From Jiella mangrovi (lineage in GTDB: Bacteria; Pseudomonadota; Alphaproteobacteria; Rhizobiales; Rhizobiaceae): 64,000 nucleotides of DNA. The stretch covers positions 372,001-436,000 of the forward strand of contig NZ_JAGJCF010000003.1 of the NCBI RefSeq assembly GCF_017815135.1, written 5' to 3'. Under the pieces are notes generated by a model. It was not told the origin of the DNA and ran no database searches. It saw only the letters and a program-made list of their open reading frames with translations. The translations under genes were made by a program, and so were the position numbers. Shown in pieces: positions 10,248 through 19,357 of this stretch (within the stretch, counting starts at the first letter, position 1; every line of letters starts with the position of its first letter).

Positions 10248-10499
10248 CTATCCTTCCTTCGCGACTTCGGGCGTAACCGGCCTCTTGGCACCGTCCACAT
10301 CCCGCGGGCGCAATGATCGGTTGACGAGATATCCGATGCCCCCGCCGATCAGCGCACCGGCCCCCGACGTGACGAGCGGCAATGCGATGCCGACACCCAC
10401 GAGCCCGATGACGGATCCGAGCGCGGCGCCGCCCAGGGCGCCGGCTCCGACGTCTTCGCTGGACGAGGATTTGGGAGATTTTTCGTCGGTTGAGGACAT
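10248..10499 (-). CDS. Small glycine-zipper protein
   Basis: An 83-residue protein with a Ser/Lys-rich N-terminus and a central Gly/Ala-rich segment (about residues 18-60) with GxxxG spacing, ending in a charged tail. Such glycine zippers insert into or span membranes. I start at the ATG at 10499, 14 bp after the stop of the membrane protein upstream, so the two are probably cotranscribed. Function unknown. Confidence 0.6.
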   Translation of the reverse strand: MSSTDEKSPKSSSSEDVGAGALGGAALGSVIGLVGVGIALPLVTSGAGALIGGGIGYLVNRSLRPRDVDGAKRPVTPEVAKEG

Positions 10500-10513
10500 T
10501 GAAAAGGCCTGGT

Positions 10514-10924
10514 TCAGGATTTCGTCCACGTCATGTAGGACAAGAAGATGGTGACGAACAGGATAACGCAACTCACCATATAAACCGCGAGAGGTGGAGA
10601 ATAGTTCTCCTCATGCCGCCAAATTGCGACAAACGACGCGTAAATCGTGACTGCGACGAGGTCAGCAATCAGCGCCGAACTCAGCATGGGATGTTGGCTG
10701 AACTTTGGAAACCAGAGATGCAGAGCCGTTCCAATCATGGTGGCAGAGTAGAATAACAATGCCCAAGGCGTAATTTCGGCGAACACCGTCTGAAGTTCGA
10801 TATGGAACGCGTCATTGCCGGTAGACCAAAGCCCCAGGCACGCGATCGGTACGAAAACGGGACCGCCAATCGGAAAGATCGCCTGCCACCATAACCAGAG
10901 GCCCTTATCCTTCGCTGATTTCAC
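10514..10924 (-). CDS. Four-helix integral membrane protein of unknown function
   Basis: A 136-residue protein with four predicted membrane helices (about residues 12-30, 45-70, 80-98 and 108-130) and a short basic N-terminus. I do not recognise a family. It precedes the glycine-zipper gene by 14 bp on the same strand, so a shared envelope role is likely. Its base composition is somewhat more A+T-rich than that of its neighbours. Confidence 0.6.
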   Translation of the reverse strand: MKSAKDKGLWLWWQAIFPIGGPVFVPIACLGLWSTGNDAFHIELQTVFAEITPWALLFYSATMIGTALHLWFPKFSQHPMLSSALIADLVAVTIYASFVAIWRHEENYSPPLAVYMVSCVILFVTIFLSYMTWTKS

Positions 10925-11099
10925 GGTGCATCTGCCCTGCGGTATAGATCTCGACTGCGAAGAATCGACGTTGATGAGTGCCGTTACGTTAAGCGGTGGT
11001 CTAAATATTCACAATCATAAACTGTGGCACAATCCGCAAAATACCCGGTTCCTCGGGCCATCGGCTCTGCAGATCCAAGCTTGCGTTCGCCCCACCTTC

Positions 11100-12071
11100 T
11101 CACGCAGCGAGTGTCTGATGCGGCGTGCATACGCAGGCGCGTCCGGACTGTTTGGCAGCGTAGAGCGCCAGATCGGCGGCATTGAGCAGATCCGTCGGCG
11201 AATTTGGGCGGTTGTCGCCGTCGAAGGCGGAGACGCCGATACTGAGCGTCAGCTTGGCGCCGCGACCAGCTCCCGGATTGGGTATAGCGGCCAGCGCGAC
11301 CGCCATGCTGATGCGTTTGGCGACGGCAACCGCTCCGGCAAGATTGGTTCGCGGCAGGATGATGGCGAATTCTTCGCCGCCATAGCGGGCGCACATGTCG
11401 CAATCGCGCCGCGTCTCATTGGTGACGAGATGCGCGATTCGCTGCAGGCAGCTGTCGCCGGCGAGGTGGCCGAGGGTATCGTTGTAGGCCTTGAAGTGGT
11501 CGATATCCATCATCAGCAGTGCCATCGAGTGTCCGACGGCGGTCGAGGCAAGCCACTCGGTCTCCAGATACTCATCGAACATCCGCCGGTTGGCGATCCC
11601 TGTCAGAGGGTCCTGCCGAGCGAGGACCTCGAGCTTTTCCTGCGCCATCTTCTGGACCGTGATGTCGCGCAGCGTCTCGACCACCGCGATCAGTCTGCCG
11701 TCTTCGTCCTTGATCGGCCCGGCATCGATCGCGAGATATCTCTGACCTCCAACGACAGGCAGATGGCACCAGTTCTCGGCTGAGAAGATTCCCCGGGCTG
11801 GGTCGGACGAGCAGTCGACCGAATAAAGGTCGGCGATCTCTTCGGCTGCATTGCCGATCACGAGGTCCGCAAGGCACGGACGCTCTTCGGTATAAAATCC
11901 CTGCCAATGGTCCTTGGTGCCGATGACGTCACCGGCGCTTATTCCGGTCAGACGCTCACAGGATCGGTTCCAGATGATGACGCGGCCGGTCTCGTCGAGG
12001 ACGAATGTCGGAACAACGAGATGCTCCATCAAGCGAACCGCGAAATTCCGGTGCTGCCTTATCGCTCTCAT
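11100..12071 (-). CDS. PAS-GGDEF diguanylate cyclase
   Basis: The enzyme makes cyclic di-GMP from two GTP. The 323-residue protein has an N-terminal PAS sensor domain (about residues 12-140, ending in the usual DIT linker) and a GGDEF domain (about 145-310). The active-site GGEEF is at residues 231-235. An inhibitory I-site, RDCD at 222-225, sits exactly five residues upstream, so product inhibition is expected. No membrane helix is seen, so it is a soluble sensor; the ligand of the PAS domain is unknown. It is a stand-alone gene. Confidence 0.92.
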   Translation of the reverse strand: MRAIRQHRNFAVRLMEHLVVPTFVLDETGRVIIWNRSCERLTGISAGDVIGTKDHWQGFYTEERPCLADLVIGNAAEEIADLYSVDCSSDPARGIFSAENWCHLPVVGGQRYLAIDAGPIKDEDGRLIAVVETLRDITVQKMAQEKLEVLARQDPLTGIANRRMFDEYLETEWLASTAVGHSMALLMMDIDHFKAYNDTLGHLAGDSCLQRIAHLVTNETRRDCDMCARYGGEEFAIILPRTNLAGAVAVAKRISMAVALAAIPNPGAGRGAKLTLSIGVSAFDGDNRPNSPTDLLNAADLALYAAKQSGRACVCTPHQTLAA

Positions 12072-12192
12072 CGGAAACGATCTCCCAATTCCTCGTTTCC
12101 AGAAAAAGCCAACTTCTATAACATATCCTTAATTTAACGTTGTGGTTGCGAAGAATATCGCTCTTTGAGCAAATTGCTTCCGGCGCCCGCAC

Positions 12193-12975
12193 TCAGATTC
12201 CGGCAAACCACTCGTAGCCCCTGTCCTCCCAGTAGCCACCGTTTCCCTGACCATAAGCTGAAAGGGAATCGACCAGTGCGATCTTGCGAATGTATTTCGC
12301 CATCTTGTAACCGAGCTGACGTTCGACCCGAACGCGGAGCGGAGCGCCGTTGGAGACCGGCAAAGCCTGGTCGTTCAGCCCGTAGGCGAGGATCGTCTGG
12401 GGATGGCGGGCATCGGCGAGATCGATCGATTCGTAGTATCTGATCGGACCGGCGAAGCCATTTTCCATCGTGTCGAAACAGTCGAAGACGACGAAACGGG
12501 CTGGCGCCGTGGGTCTGACCTCGTCGAGCAGCGCCGCGAGCGGGACGCCCGTCCATTTGGCGATGCAGCTCCAGCCCTCGACGCAATCATGCCGTGTGAT
12601 CTGGGTTCGGCTCGGCATGGCGCGCAGTTCGTCGAGGCTGAACTGCGCCGGCTTTTCGACGAGGCCGGATATTTTGAGCCGGTATGACGCGAAGTTGTCC
12701 GCCGCGAGCTGCCGGTAATCCACGTCACCGGGGTTGGTCGTTCCGTTGGGCCGCTGCGGCTGGCGGATCTCGCTTGGCGAATACTCGCGGGCGAGATCGT
12801 CGCTGCCGAGCAGCATGCGCTGGACGCGGTAGGTCAGGGAGTTCGCCGTCTCGAGAACGTCGCGGATCGTGGAGTCCCTCGATGCCACGCCGTCGAAGCA
12901 GCCGGCGAGCGGCGCAGTCGAAGCGACGGCCGCGCCCGTCAGGAAGCTGCGCCGGGAAAGGGTGAGGCGGGTCAT
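12193..12975 (-). CDS. Tat-exported molybdopterin-dependent oxidoreductase (sulfite oxidase fold)
   Basis: A 260-residue protein with a sulfite-oxidase-fold molybdopterin domain. The twin-arginine signal SRRSFLTG is at residues 7-14, and LAGC at 23-26 looks like a lipobox, so it may be a Tat-exported lipoprotein. The molybdenum-ligating cysteine is C131 in HDCVEGWSC. The C-terminus carries GAPLRVRVERQLGYK and GGYWEDRGYEWFAGI, typical of MsrP/YedY-like proteins. Its start overlaps the stop of the upstream cytochrome b gene by 4 bp, so that b-type cytochrome should be its electron partner. The substrate is unknown; S- or N-oxides and sulfite are possible. Confidence 0.88.
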   Translation of the reverse strand: MTRLTLSRRSFLTGAAVASTAPLAGCFDGVASRDSTIRDVLETANSLTYRVQRMLLGSDDLAREYSPSEIRQPQRPNGTTNPGDVDYRQLAADNFASYRLKISGLVEKPAQFSLDELRAMPSRTQITRHDCVEGWSCIAKWTGVPLAALLDEVRPTAPARFVVFDCFDTMENGFAGPIRYYESIDLADARHPQTILAYGLNDQALPVSNGAPLRVRVERQLGYKMAKYIRKIALVDSLSAYGQGNGGYWEDRGYEWFAGI

Positions 12976-13850
12976 CGGCGCTTCTCCGGGGCGGTGCGGT
13001 ACCAGCCGGTGATGATCGAGCGGAGCTCGTTAATTGGGCCGGCGAGAACCACCATGAGGATATGAACGAGGAAAAAGGCGACGAGGCAGAGCATCAGCGC
13101 AAAGTGGATCGTGCGGGCGGTCTGCCGGCCGGCGAAAAGGTCAAGCAGAACAGGAAACTTTGCAACGACCCCCGGCGACATCGTCAGCCCGGTGAGGACG
13201 ATCAGTGGCAGGACGACGAAGAGGATACCGGCATAGGACAGCTTCTGCAGGACGTTGTAGGCGCCGTCGTGACGGAACCGCAGGCGCAGATGATCGGCGA
13301 CGTCGCGCGGCAGGCGCTTGAGGTCTCGCCATGTCGGCACCAGCTCGCGCAGGTGACCGTTGGCGATGCTGGCAATCAGCCAGACGAGGAGCGTCGCGAC
13401 GAGCACCCAGGCGAAGAAGAAGTGGACGACGCGGCCGGTCGCCAGATCCCGGTAGCCGGGGATCGTCAGCCAGCCGGGGAAACTCTTGCGGGCCATGCCG
13501 TCGCCCTGCGGAACGAGGCCGAGCCAGCCCGTCGTCTCGAATTGGTGGCCGAAGATGGTGGTCACACCCTGAAGCTCGCCGCCGACTTGGACCGTGCCGA
13601 TCGACAGGATGGAATTGTCGAAACCGAAGCCGGATTGCTGGCCGATATAAAGGTCGGGCCGTGCCATGAAGATCTGCAGGCCGGAAAGCAGCATGAAGAA
13701 CAGGGTGATCGCCCAGATCCAGTGGGTCACGCGGGTCGCGATCTTCTGGCGGTAGACGAGCCGGCCGGCATCTCTGCTTGAAGTTTCGGTCTCCGTTTCA
13801 TCGCCGCCGCCCCGGTCTTTCGGGGCGTCGACATCGCTCATTGTCGCCAT
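12972..13850 (-). CDS. Cytochrome b561-type membrane subunit
   Basis: A 292-residue integral membrane protein of the cytochrome b/b6 or b561 family with four long hydrophobic segments. Candidate haem-ligating histidines are in RVTHWIWAITLFF (about residue 42), GRVVHFFFAW (about 150) and RTIHFALMLC (about 250), and in the following VHILMV. It is expected to pass quinol electrons to the periplasmic molybdopterin protein encoded next, with which it overlaps in ATGA fashion. The first 30 residues are an acidic, poorly conserved cytoplasmic tail. Confidence 0.87.
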   Translation of the reverse strand: MATMSDVDAPKDRGGGDETETETSSRDAGRLVYRQKIATRVTHWIWAITLFFMLLSGLQIFMARPDLYIGQQSGFGFDNSILSIGTVQVGGELQGVTTIFGHQFETTGWLGLVPQGDGMARKSFPGWLTIPGYRDLATGRVVHFFFAWVLVATLLVWLIASIANGHLRELVPTWRDLKRLPRDVADHLRLRFRHDGAYNVLQKLSYAGILFVVLPLIVLTGLTMSPGVVAKFPVLLDLFAGRQTARTIHFALMLCLVAFFLVHILMVVLAGPINELRSIITGWYRTAPEKRR

Positions 13851-13988
13851 TGCGAAAGTCTTCCTTCGCTCTTCTGCGGATTTTCCGTCGTTGCAGATGG
13901 ACGACGGATCAGGGCCTTGTTCGCACGGAAGTGCCAGGAGGTTTCAGGTCGCTCTCCCCATCGTGATCTCAGGCGAGGCGCGAAGGGA

Positions 13989-14435
13989 TCAGCGCGAAAC
14001 CCTTGTGAGAACCTGATCGAGCGCCTGCAGGAAGCGCGAGCGGTCGGCGGCGGTGAAGCTGGCATTGTAGCCCTTCGATTCGCCGGTTTCGCGCAGATGC
14101 TGCTTGAAGGCCCGCATCGACAGGGCGGTCCCGATCGTCTCAGCGGTAAACTCGCGGCCCGTCGGGCCGAGGGCCGCAGCGCCTTTTTCGAGCGCCCGGG
14201 CCGCCAGGGGGATGTCCGCGGTGATCACCACGTCGCCGGCAGTGCAGTTCTCGACGATCCAGTCGTCGGCAGCGTCTGCGCCATCCGGGACGACAACGAT
14301 GCGGGCTTCGGGAAAGCGCGACGGCCGCATGCCGCCGTTGGAGACCAGGATGACCGCCGCAGCCTTGCGGGTGGCGACGGTGATGGCCTCGTCCTTCACC
14401 GGACAGGCGTCGGCATCGACAAAAAGGGTCGTCAC
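13989..14435 (-). CDS. YaiI/YqxD family protein (DUF188)
   Basis: A 148-residue cytoplasmic protein of the DUF188/YaiI family, whose fold resembles PIN-like nucleases. It shows the N-terminal VDADACPVKDE motif, the DGADAADDWIV block and VVITADIPLA, matching the conserved acidic residues. The GTG at 14435 is preferred because it starts exactly at the conserved VTTLFVDADACP; upstream sequence in frame is not conserved. Function in the cell is not established for the family. It is divergent from the DMT exporter gene. Confidence 0.85.
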   Translation of the reverse strand: MTTLFVDADACPVKDEAITVATRKAAAVILVSNGGMRPSRFPEARIVVVPDGADAADDWIVENCTAGDVVITADIPLAARALEKGAAALGPTGREFTAETIGTALSMRAFKQHLRETGESKGYNASFTAADRSRFLQALDQVLTRVSR

Positions 14436-14592
14436 GGCAGTCTCATCCTCGCTTCGATCGGTCTTTTCGGGGCGGGCCAGGCGAACGGGCGGGCTTGTCG
14501 CCCGGCCGGAAAGGCGCCTTAACCGGACAGCAAATCCATCGCACTTCGTTTCCGTCGATGGCGGGATCCTTCGAACCATGCCATGCAGCGGA

Positions 14593-15555
14593 ATGACCGA
14601 CACCAGCCAATCCTACACCAATACGCCGAGCGAGACCCTGCGAGGCATGGCGATCATGATCCTCGCCGCCGCCTTCATTCCAATTCTCGACGTGTTCGGC
14701 AAGAAGCTGGTGACGGTCCATCAGCTCTCGCCGGGCGAGGTCGGGATGTTTCGCCTCGGTATCCAGGCTGGCCTGACCTTGCCGATCGTCCTCGTCGCCA
14801 ATGGATGGGCAGGGCTTGCGACCACGCGGCCGTTTCTCAACGTCCTGCGTGGTCTGCTCCTCGCACTCGGAACCCTGTCGTTTTTCGCAGCGCTTCGTTT
14901 CATGCCGCTTGCCGACGCGACGGCGGTGTTTCTGGTCGAGCCCTTGATGGTCACGCTCCTGTCGGCCGTCTTTCTGAAGGAAACCATCGGCTGGCGACGG
15001 GTGGCGGCGGTCGCGATCGGCTTTGTCGGAGCGATGATCATCATCCAGCCGAGCTACGCCATTTTCGGCCCCGCTTCGCTGTTGCCGCTGATGGCGGCCT
15101 TCGCGGTCGCCCTCTATCTCATTCTCAGTCGCAAGGTCTCGCGCGGGACGAGCCCGCTGGCGATGATGGTCTATGGCGGTCTCGTTGGCGCCCTTGCCCT
15201 GGCGCTGGCCATCGCGCTCGGGCAGGGGAGCGGCATCGAGGAGCTTCGTTTCAGCTGGCCCCCGACGGCGACGGCATGGATGCTGCTCTTTCTCGCCGGC
15301 CTGGTCGGAACCGTCGGCCATCTCATGTTCATCTATGCCTATCGCCTCGCACCCGCCTCGGTCCTCGCACCGTTCGGCTATGTCGAGATCGTCTCGGCGA
15401 TCGGTCTTGGCTATCTGGTCTTCGGCGACCTGCCGAACCTCGCGAAATGGCTCGGCATGGCGATCATCGTCGCATCCGGCCTTTTCGTCTTCCTGCGCGA
15501 ACGCAAGGCCAAAATGGCCGTCGTCGAAATCCGCCGGGTGCCGCCGCCGCACTGA
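14593..15555 (+). CDS. EamA/DMT family drug/metabolite transporter
   Basis: A 320-residue inner-membrane carrier with ten hydrophobic segments in two EamA repeats (about residues 15-145 and 160-295). It probably exports metabolites or amino acids; substrate unknown. ADATAVFLVEPLMVTLLSA and APASVLAPFGYVEIVSA are the equivalent second-helix motifs of each half. The start is either the ATG at 14593 or one five codons upstream (14578); both lack a strong ribosome site. A basic tail follows the last helix. Confidence 0.88.
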   Translation: MTDTSQSYTNTPSETLRGMAIMILAAAFIPILDVFGKKLVTVHQLSPGEVGMFRLGIQAGLTLPIVLVANGWAGLATTRPFLNVLRGLLLALGTLSFFAALRFMPLADATAVFLVEPLMVTLLSAVFLKETIGWRRVAAVAIGFVGAMIIIQPSYAIFGPASLLPLMAAFAVALYLILSRKVSRGTSPLAMMVYGGLVGALALALAIALGQGSGIEELRFSWPPTATAWMLLFLAGLVGTVGHLMFIYAYRLAPASVLAPFGYVEIVSAIGLGYLVFGDLPNLAKWLGMAIIVASGLFVFLRERKAKMAVVEIRRVPPPH

Positions 15556-15681
15556 GCGTCTCGATCTTCCGATTCGGCTTTTTTCGGAAGCGCGCTGTTC
15601 ATCGGATTCGAAACATCCTTCGCGAAGACTACTATCAACCGTGAGGCGTCAGGCGCGAGCCGCGCGAACAGGGGATGTTGC

Positions 15682-15960
15682 ATGGTCAAGAGCGTTCACG
15701 TCGAAATCACCGGCCGGGTGCAGGGCGTCGGCTATCGCGCCTGGTGCGAAGAGGAGGCGCGGCGGCTGGAATTGTCGGGCTGGGTGCGCAATTGCCGCTC
15801 CGGCGCCGTCGAGGCGGTTTTCAGCGGTGAGGATGCCGCCGTCGACGAGATGCTCGGCGCGGCCGAGGCGGGGCCGGCCTGCAGCAACGTCCACGATGTC
15901 CGCGTCATCGGCGATGTCGAGAGCTATGAGGGCGAATTCGAGGTTCGCCCGACGGAGTAA
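15682..15960 (+). CDS. acyP: Acylphosphatase
   Basis: A 92-residue enzyme hydrolysing carboxyl-phosphate bonds of acylphosphates. The catalytic residues are visible: Arg19 in GRVQGVGYR and Asn37 in GWVRNCRSG, the two family motifs at their standard places. Length is typical. The ATG at 15682 has GGGGATGTTGC upstream. It is convergent with lipB. Confidence 0.95.
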   Translation: MVKSVHVEITGRVQGVGYRAWCEEEARRLELSGWVRNCRSGAVEAVFSGEDAAVDEMLGAAEAGPACSNVHDVRVIGDVESYEGEFEVRPTE

Positions 15961-15990
15961 GGCGGCCGGCCAGCACGGGGGGCGCTGGGG

Positions 15991-16743
15991 TCACCCCCCG
16001 ACGGTCGCGGGCCGCGAGGCTCCGAACACCGTCTCGAAATTCTTCCGCAAAAGGGCGTCCACCTCGGGCATCGAGACGAGTATGCCGAGATCGGCCAGGC
16101 TGGTCACGCCGTGGCCGCGAATGCCGCAGGGCACAATGCCGGAAAAATGCGTGAGGTCGGGATCGACGTTGAGCGAGATGCCGTGGAACGTCACCCAGCG
16201 GCGAACGCGGATGCCGATCGCCGCGATCTTGTCCTCGCTGACGGCCCCGTCTGAGGACCGCTCACCCTCCGGCCGCGCGACCCACACGCCGACGCGGTCC
16301 TCGCGTCGCTCGCCGACGATCTGAAACTCCGAGAGCGTGGCGATGATCCAGGATTCCAGCGCGGCGACGAAGGCGCGGACGTCCTGGCGCCGGCGTTTGA
16401 GATCCAGGAGCACATAGGCCACCCGCTGGCCGGGCCCGTGATAGGTGTACTGGCCTCCGCGCCCGGCCGAAAACACCGGAAAGCGGTGATCGAGCAGGTC
16501 ATCGTCCCTGGCGCCGGTGCCGGCCGTATAAAGCGGCGGATGTTCCACCAGCATGACCGCTTCGGCCGCCTCACCCTCGGCAATGGCGGCGACGCGAGCC
16601 TCCATGGCCGCAAGCGCCGTGTCATAGGATGTCAGGCCGTCGAGCACGATCCACTCGACCGGCGGCGACCCGTCGGAGGGCAAGAAGCGATCGGTCGCGG
16701 CGAGAAGCCGGGGCGCTGCGGTCTGCGGGGGATGGCTCGTCAT
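15991..16743 (-). CDS. lipB: Octanoyl-ACP:protein octanoyltransferase LipB
   Basis: LipB moves octanoyl from acyl carrier protein to lipoyl domains, the first step of lipoate synthesis for pyruvate and 2-oxoglutarate dehydrogenases. The 250-residue protein shows [15 protein letters not shown] (residues 97-110), the acid/base Lys172 in [10 protein letters not shown] and the catalytic Cys206 in [14 protein letters not shown]. The ATG at 16743 fits the known N-terminus; a frame extending to 16965 adds unconserved residues. A short insertion near residues 155-170 ([16 protein letters not shown]) lengthens the loop before Lys172. Confidence 0.95.
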   Translation of the reverse strand: MTSHPPQTAAPRLLAATDRFLPSDGSPPVEWIVLDGLTSYDTALAAMEARVAAIAEGEAAEAVMLVEHPPLYTAGTGARDDDLLDHRFPVFSAGRGGQYTYHGPGQRVAYVLLDLKRRRQDVRAFVAALESWIIATLSEFQIVGERREDRVGVWVARPEGERSSDGAVSEDKIAAIGIRVRRWVTFHGISLNVDPDLTHFSGIVPCGIRGHGVTSLADLGILVSMPEVDALLRKNFETVFGASRPATVGG

Positions 16744-16983
16744 GGGCGGGATATAGCGATTCCAACCGTCACCGGGGAAGGGGGGCTTCACCGGGAAAGG
16801 GAAATCACGCGGCCTCGATCGGCATTCTGCCGGCGCATCATGCGCTGAAGACGGGCCTGTCTCATGCCAGGGGCGGACAACATCACGATTTCCGCGACGG
16901 GCGAGAAGTTTGGTCTTGTGCCGCCCGGCATCTCTTGTTACACGCCCGCCACCGACGGAAAACAACCGTCGGAATCACGGCGT

Positions 16984-17068
16984 GCGGTCGTGGCGGAATT
17001 GGTAGACGCGCAGCGTTGAGGTCGCTGTGGGGCAACCCGTGGAAGTTCGAGTCTTCTCGACCGCACCA
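16984..17068 (+). tRNA. tRNA-Leu (anticodon GAG)
   Basis: A class II tRNA of 85 nt including encoded CCA. The 7-bp acceptor stem GCGGTCG/CGACCGC, the D-arm with GGTAGAC, the anticodon stem CAGCG/CGCTG around loop TTGAGGT, a variable arm of class II length, and the T-loop GTTCGAGTC are all present. The anticodon GAG decodes CUC and CUU. A perfect 7-bp hairpin (CCGACGG/CCGTCGG, 16952-16972) lies 11 bp upstream. Confidence 0.95.
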
Positions 17069-17241
17069 GCCATGTTTTCAGCACCGATAGCGATCCTCTC
17101 GTCCCAAGGCAGCATGCGCTGCGTGCGAATACAAGCGATGTCCGTGGCAACGCTTTGCAGGTGACCCCAATCCGGCCATGGCGATATGAAGCGGCGGACC
17201 ATCGGCCAGGCCGACGATCGCGCCTTTCTCGTCACTGAACC

Positions 17242-17964
17242 TCAGAAGCGATAGTTCAGGCCGATCTTGCCGAGATGAAAATCGACATCGACATCCTCGA
17301 CGCCGAAGAAGTCCGCCGGACCACCGGTCAGATCGAATTCCCGACTGCCGAGATCGACATAGTTGTATTCGGCCTTGAGAGTCAGATTGTCGAACACGGC
17401 ATATTCGACGCCGGCGCCGACCGTATAGCCGGTCATCGTCCGGGAGTCCGAGCCGCCATCGTCGTCGGCCACCCGGTCGAAGGTGTCGATGCCGACGCGG
17501 CCGACCGCCAGACCGCCGGTCACGTAGGGCAGGAACTTGTCGAAGGCATAACCGACGCGAGGCCTCACGGTCAGAAGCCAGTCGAGGTCGGCGTGCCACT
17601 CGGGATCGGAACTGACGAAGTCTGCGTCGAAATCGCTGCCGGCAAAGTCAGCTTCGAGGCCGAGAACCCAGTTGTCGATCTGATAGTTGTAGCCGAGCGT
17701 GCCGCCGTAGAAGCCGCCTTTCGCATCATCGAGCGGATCGGCGAAGTCGTTCAGCGAGTGGAAGACACCACCTTCCGACTCGGCGGTAAGATCGCCTGAG
17801 CCGTAGCCGCCGTAGATACCGACATAGAAGCCGCTCCAGTCATAGGCCGAAACGATCGGCGCAACGGCGACCGGAGCGTCGTAGATGACGTCGGCCGCCT
17901 CAGCTGCCGAGGTCAAGGTGACGAATGCTGCACCCGCCAACAGAGCATTACGGAACGATAGCAT
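17242..17964 (-). CDS. Outer-membrane beta-barrel protein (Omp25/Omp31-like)
   Basis: A 240-residue outer-membrane protein with a cleavable signal peptide (about residues 1-23, ending AEAA). The mature part starts DVIYDAPVAV...YDWSGFYVGIYGGYG, the hallmark of the rhizobial Omp25/Omp31/RopB group. Alternating aromatic strands make an eight-strand barrel, and the C-terminus ends in the sorting signal LNYRF. It is a structural or surface protein; no transport role can be inferred. It stands alone with a long, relatively A+T-rich upstream region. Confidence 0.9.
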   Translation of the reverse strand: MLSFRNALLAGAAFVTLTSAAEAADVIYDAPVAVAPIVSAYDWSGFYVGIYGGYGSGDLTAESEGGVFHSLNDFADPLDDAKGGFYGGTLGYNYQIDNWVLGLEADFAGSDFDADFVSSDPEWHADLDWLLTVRPRVGYAFDKFLPYVTGGLAVGRVGIDTFDRVADDDGGSDSRTMTGYTVGAGVEYAVFDNLTLKAEYNYVDLGSREFDLTGGPADFFGVEDVDVDFHLGKIGLNYRF

Positions 17965-18187
17965 GGTTGATTCCCTCGTTTATGAACGGAGAACCAGTAA
18001 TCATGGAAGCGTTGTTTCAGGTATTGCAGAGAAAACACAACCTGAAAACGTAGTTTTCGTAACCGTTGCATATATTAAGAAAATCCACCGGTCAGCCAGC
18101 GTTCATGCGATAAGGATGAAGGCGTTGGTCGACCGGTGTTGCGCCGAACGGCGATCGTCTCGAAGACTATCGGTAACAGGCGGTGCC

Positions 18188-18451
18188 TTACTCTTCGGAA
18201 GCGCTGGGCGCCATTCCGAGCGCCTGAAGGTAGAGGTCGAGGACCGCTTCCATTTCCTGGCGCTCCTCGGCGTCCTGCTTGCGGAGCGAGATGACGCGGC
18301 GAAGCACCTTGGTGTCGAAGCCGTTGCCCTTGGCCTCGGCATAGACGTCCTTGATGTCGTCCGAGATCGTCTTCTTTTCTTCCTCGAGCCGCTCGATCCG
18401 CTCGACGAAAGAGCGGAGTTGATCCTGTGCGACTCCGTTGACGTCAGACAT
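18188..18451 (-). CDS. gapR: GapR-family nucleoid-associated protein (DUF2312)
   Basis: An 87-residue helical protein of the DUF2312/UPF0335 family, whose Caulobacter member GapR binds overtwisted A+T-rich DNA ahead of replication forks and stimulates topoisomerases. The diagnostic blocks [20 protein letters not shown] and [14 protein letters not shown] (about residues 17-50) are present, as is [12 protein letters not shown] near the end. The length matches the family. It is a single gene. The DNA-binding role is inferred from the Caulobacter homologue. Confidence 0.92.
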   Translation of the reverse strand: MSDVNGVAQDQLRSFVERIERLEEEKKTISDDIKDVYAEAKGNGFDTKVLRRVISLRKQDAEERQEMEAVLDLYLQALGMAPSASEE

Positions 18452-18591
18452 GTTGGCACTCCGTGTTCGTTGGTTCCGATGGGCAGCCTTTAAAGGGCTT
18501 TCCTAAGCCTTTCGTTACCATGGCGAATGCGCCTGCCCGGATCGGACGCGCAAGGGGAGAAAGGTGTGGAAAGCGAGGATGGTGGGCCCGA

Positions 18592-18903
18592 TCAGTGCCG
18601 ATCGCCCGTTGCGCCCGCGGCAAACGCCGCCTGTGCCTCAGGGCTGGCGTCGCGCTGATACTTCTGTCGCCACTCGTCGTAGGGCATACCGTAGACGATC
18701 TCGCGCGACTCGTCCTTGGTCATGGCGATGCCGTCGGCCTCGGCCGCCTCGCGGTACCAGTTGGACAGGCAGTTGCGACAGAAGCCGGCGAGGTTCATCA
18801 GATCGATGTTCTGGACGTCGGTTCGCTCGGACAGGTGATCGCGCAGCCGGCGAAACGCCGCCGCCTCGAGTGCGATGCGCTGCTCCTTGGAAAGATCGGG
18901 CAT
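18592..18903 (-). CDS. DUF1244 family protein
   Basis: A 103-residue cytoplasmic helical protein of the DUF1244 family. The conserved core GFCRNCLSNWYREAAE (about residues 42-57) with its two cysteines, and the following YGMPYDEWRQKYQ, are intact. The molecular function is not established. It is a monocistronic gene pointing away from the DUF1036-pyk pair. Confidence 0.88.
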   Translation of the reverse strand: MPDLSKEQRIALEAAAFRRLRDHLSERTDVQNIDLMNLAGFCRNCLSNWYREAAEADGIAMTKDESREIVYGMPYDEWRQKYQRDASPEAQAAFAAGATGDRH

Positions 18904-19357
18904 GGCTCAGTCTCCGGTTTTATGATTCGTCGCCCGCATATCGACCCTCGGGCGGCCGGCATCAAGGATGCCGGAGCCGGGCTGTCCTTCGAGGGCCGAT
19001 CAGCCGTGGCGGGTCGATCATTCCTTGCGCCAGCGAAACGTTCTGGGCCTTGCAGGCGCGCTGGGGGCTTCTAACGGTTGCGTTTGCCGTGCTATCGCCG
19101 TCCTTCTTCTGGCCGGTGATTGCCGTTCGGGGGAGGCATTGCGGCGTGATCGGCACGGGCTTGGAGGCAGACGGCGAGGGCGCGGGGCAAGGATCAGCTG
19201 TTGCCTTGGCTGTTTCGTCCGGTCGGCTGCAGCGTCGCGCAAGCTTGTCATCGATAGGTGCTAGGTAGGACGCGGCGCGTTCTTCCCCTCGTTGACACCG
19301 CCTGGTGCAACGCGAACATTGCGGATCGAAGGGTCGATTGTTTTCAGGAAGTGCAAT
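18904..19357. other. Divergent intergenic region (DUF1244 / DUF1036)
   Basis: No gene is supported. A perfect 8-bp hairpin CCGGCATC-AAG-GATGCCGG lies at 18956-18974 without a T-run. TTGACA at 19292-19297 could be the -35 box of the DUF1036-pyk operon, but no good -10 follows at the right distance. Confidence 0.4.
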
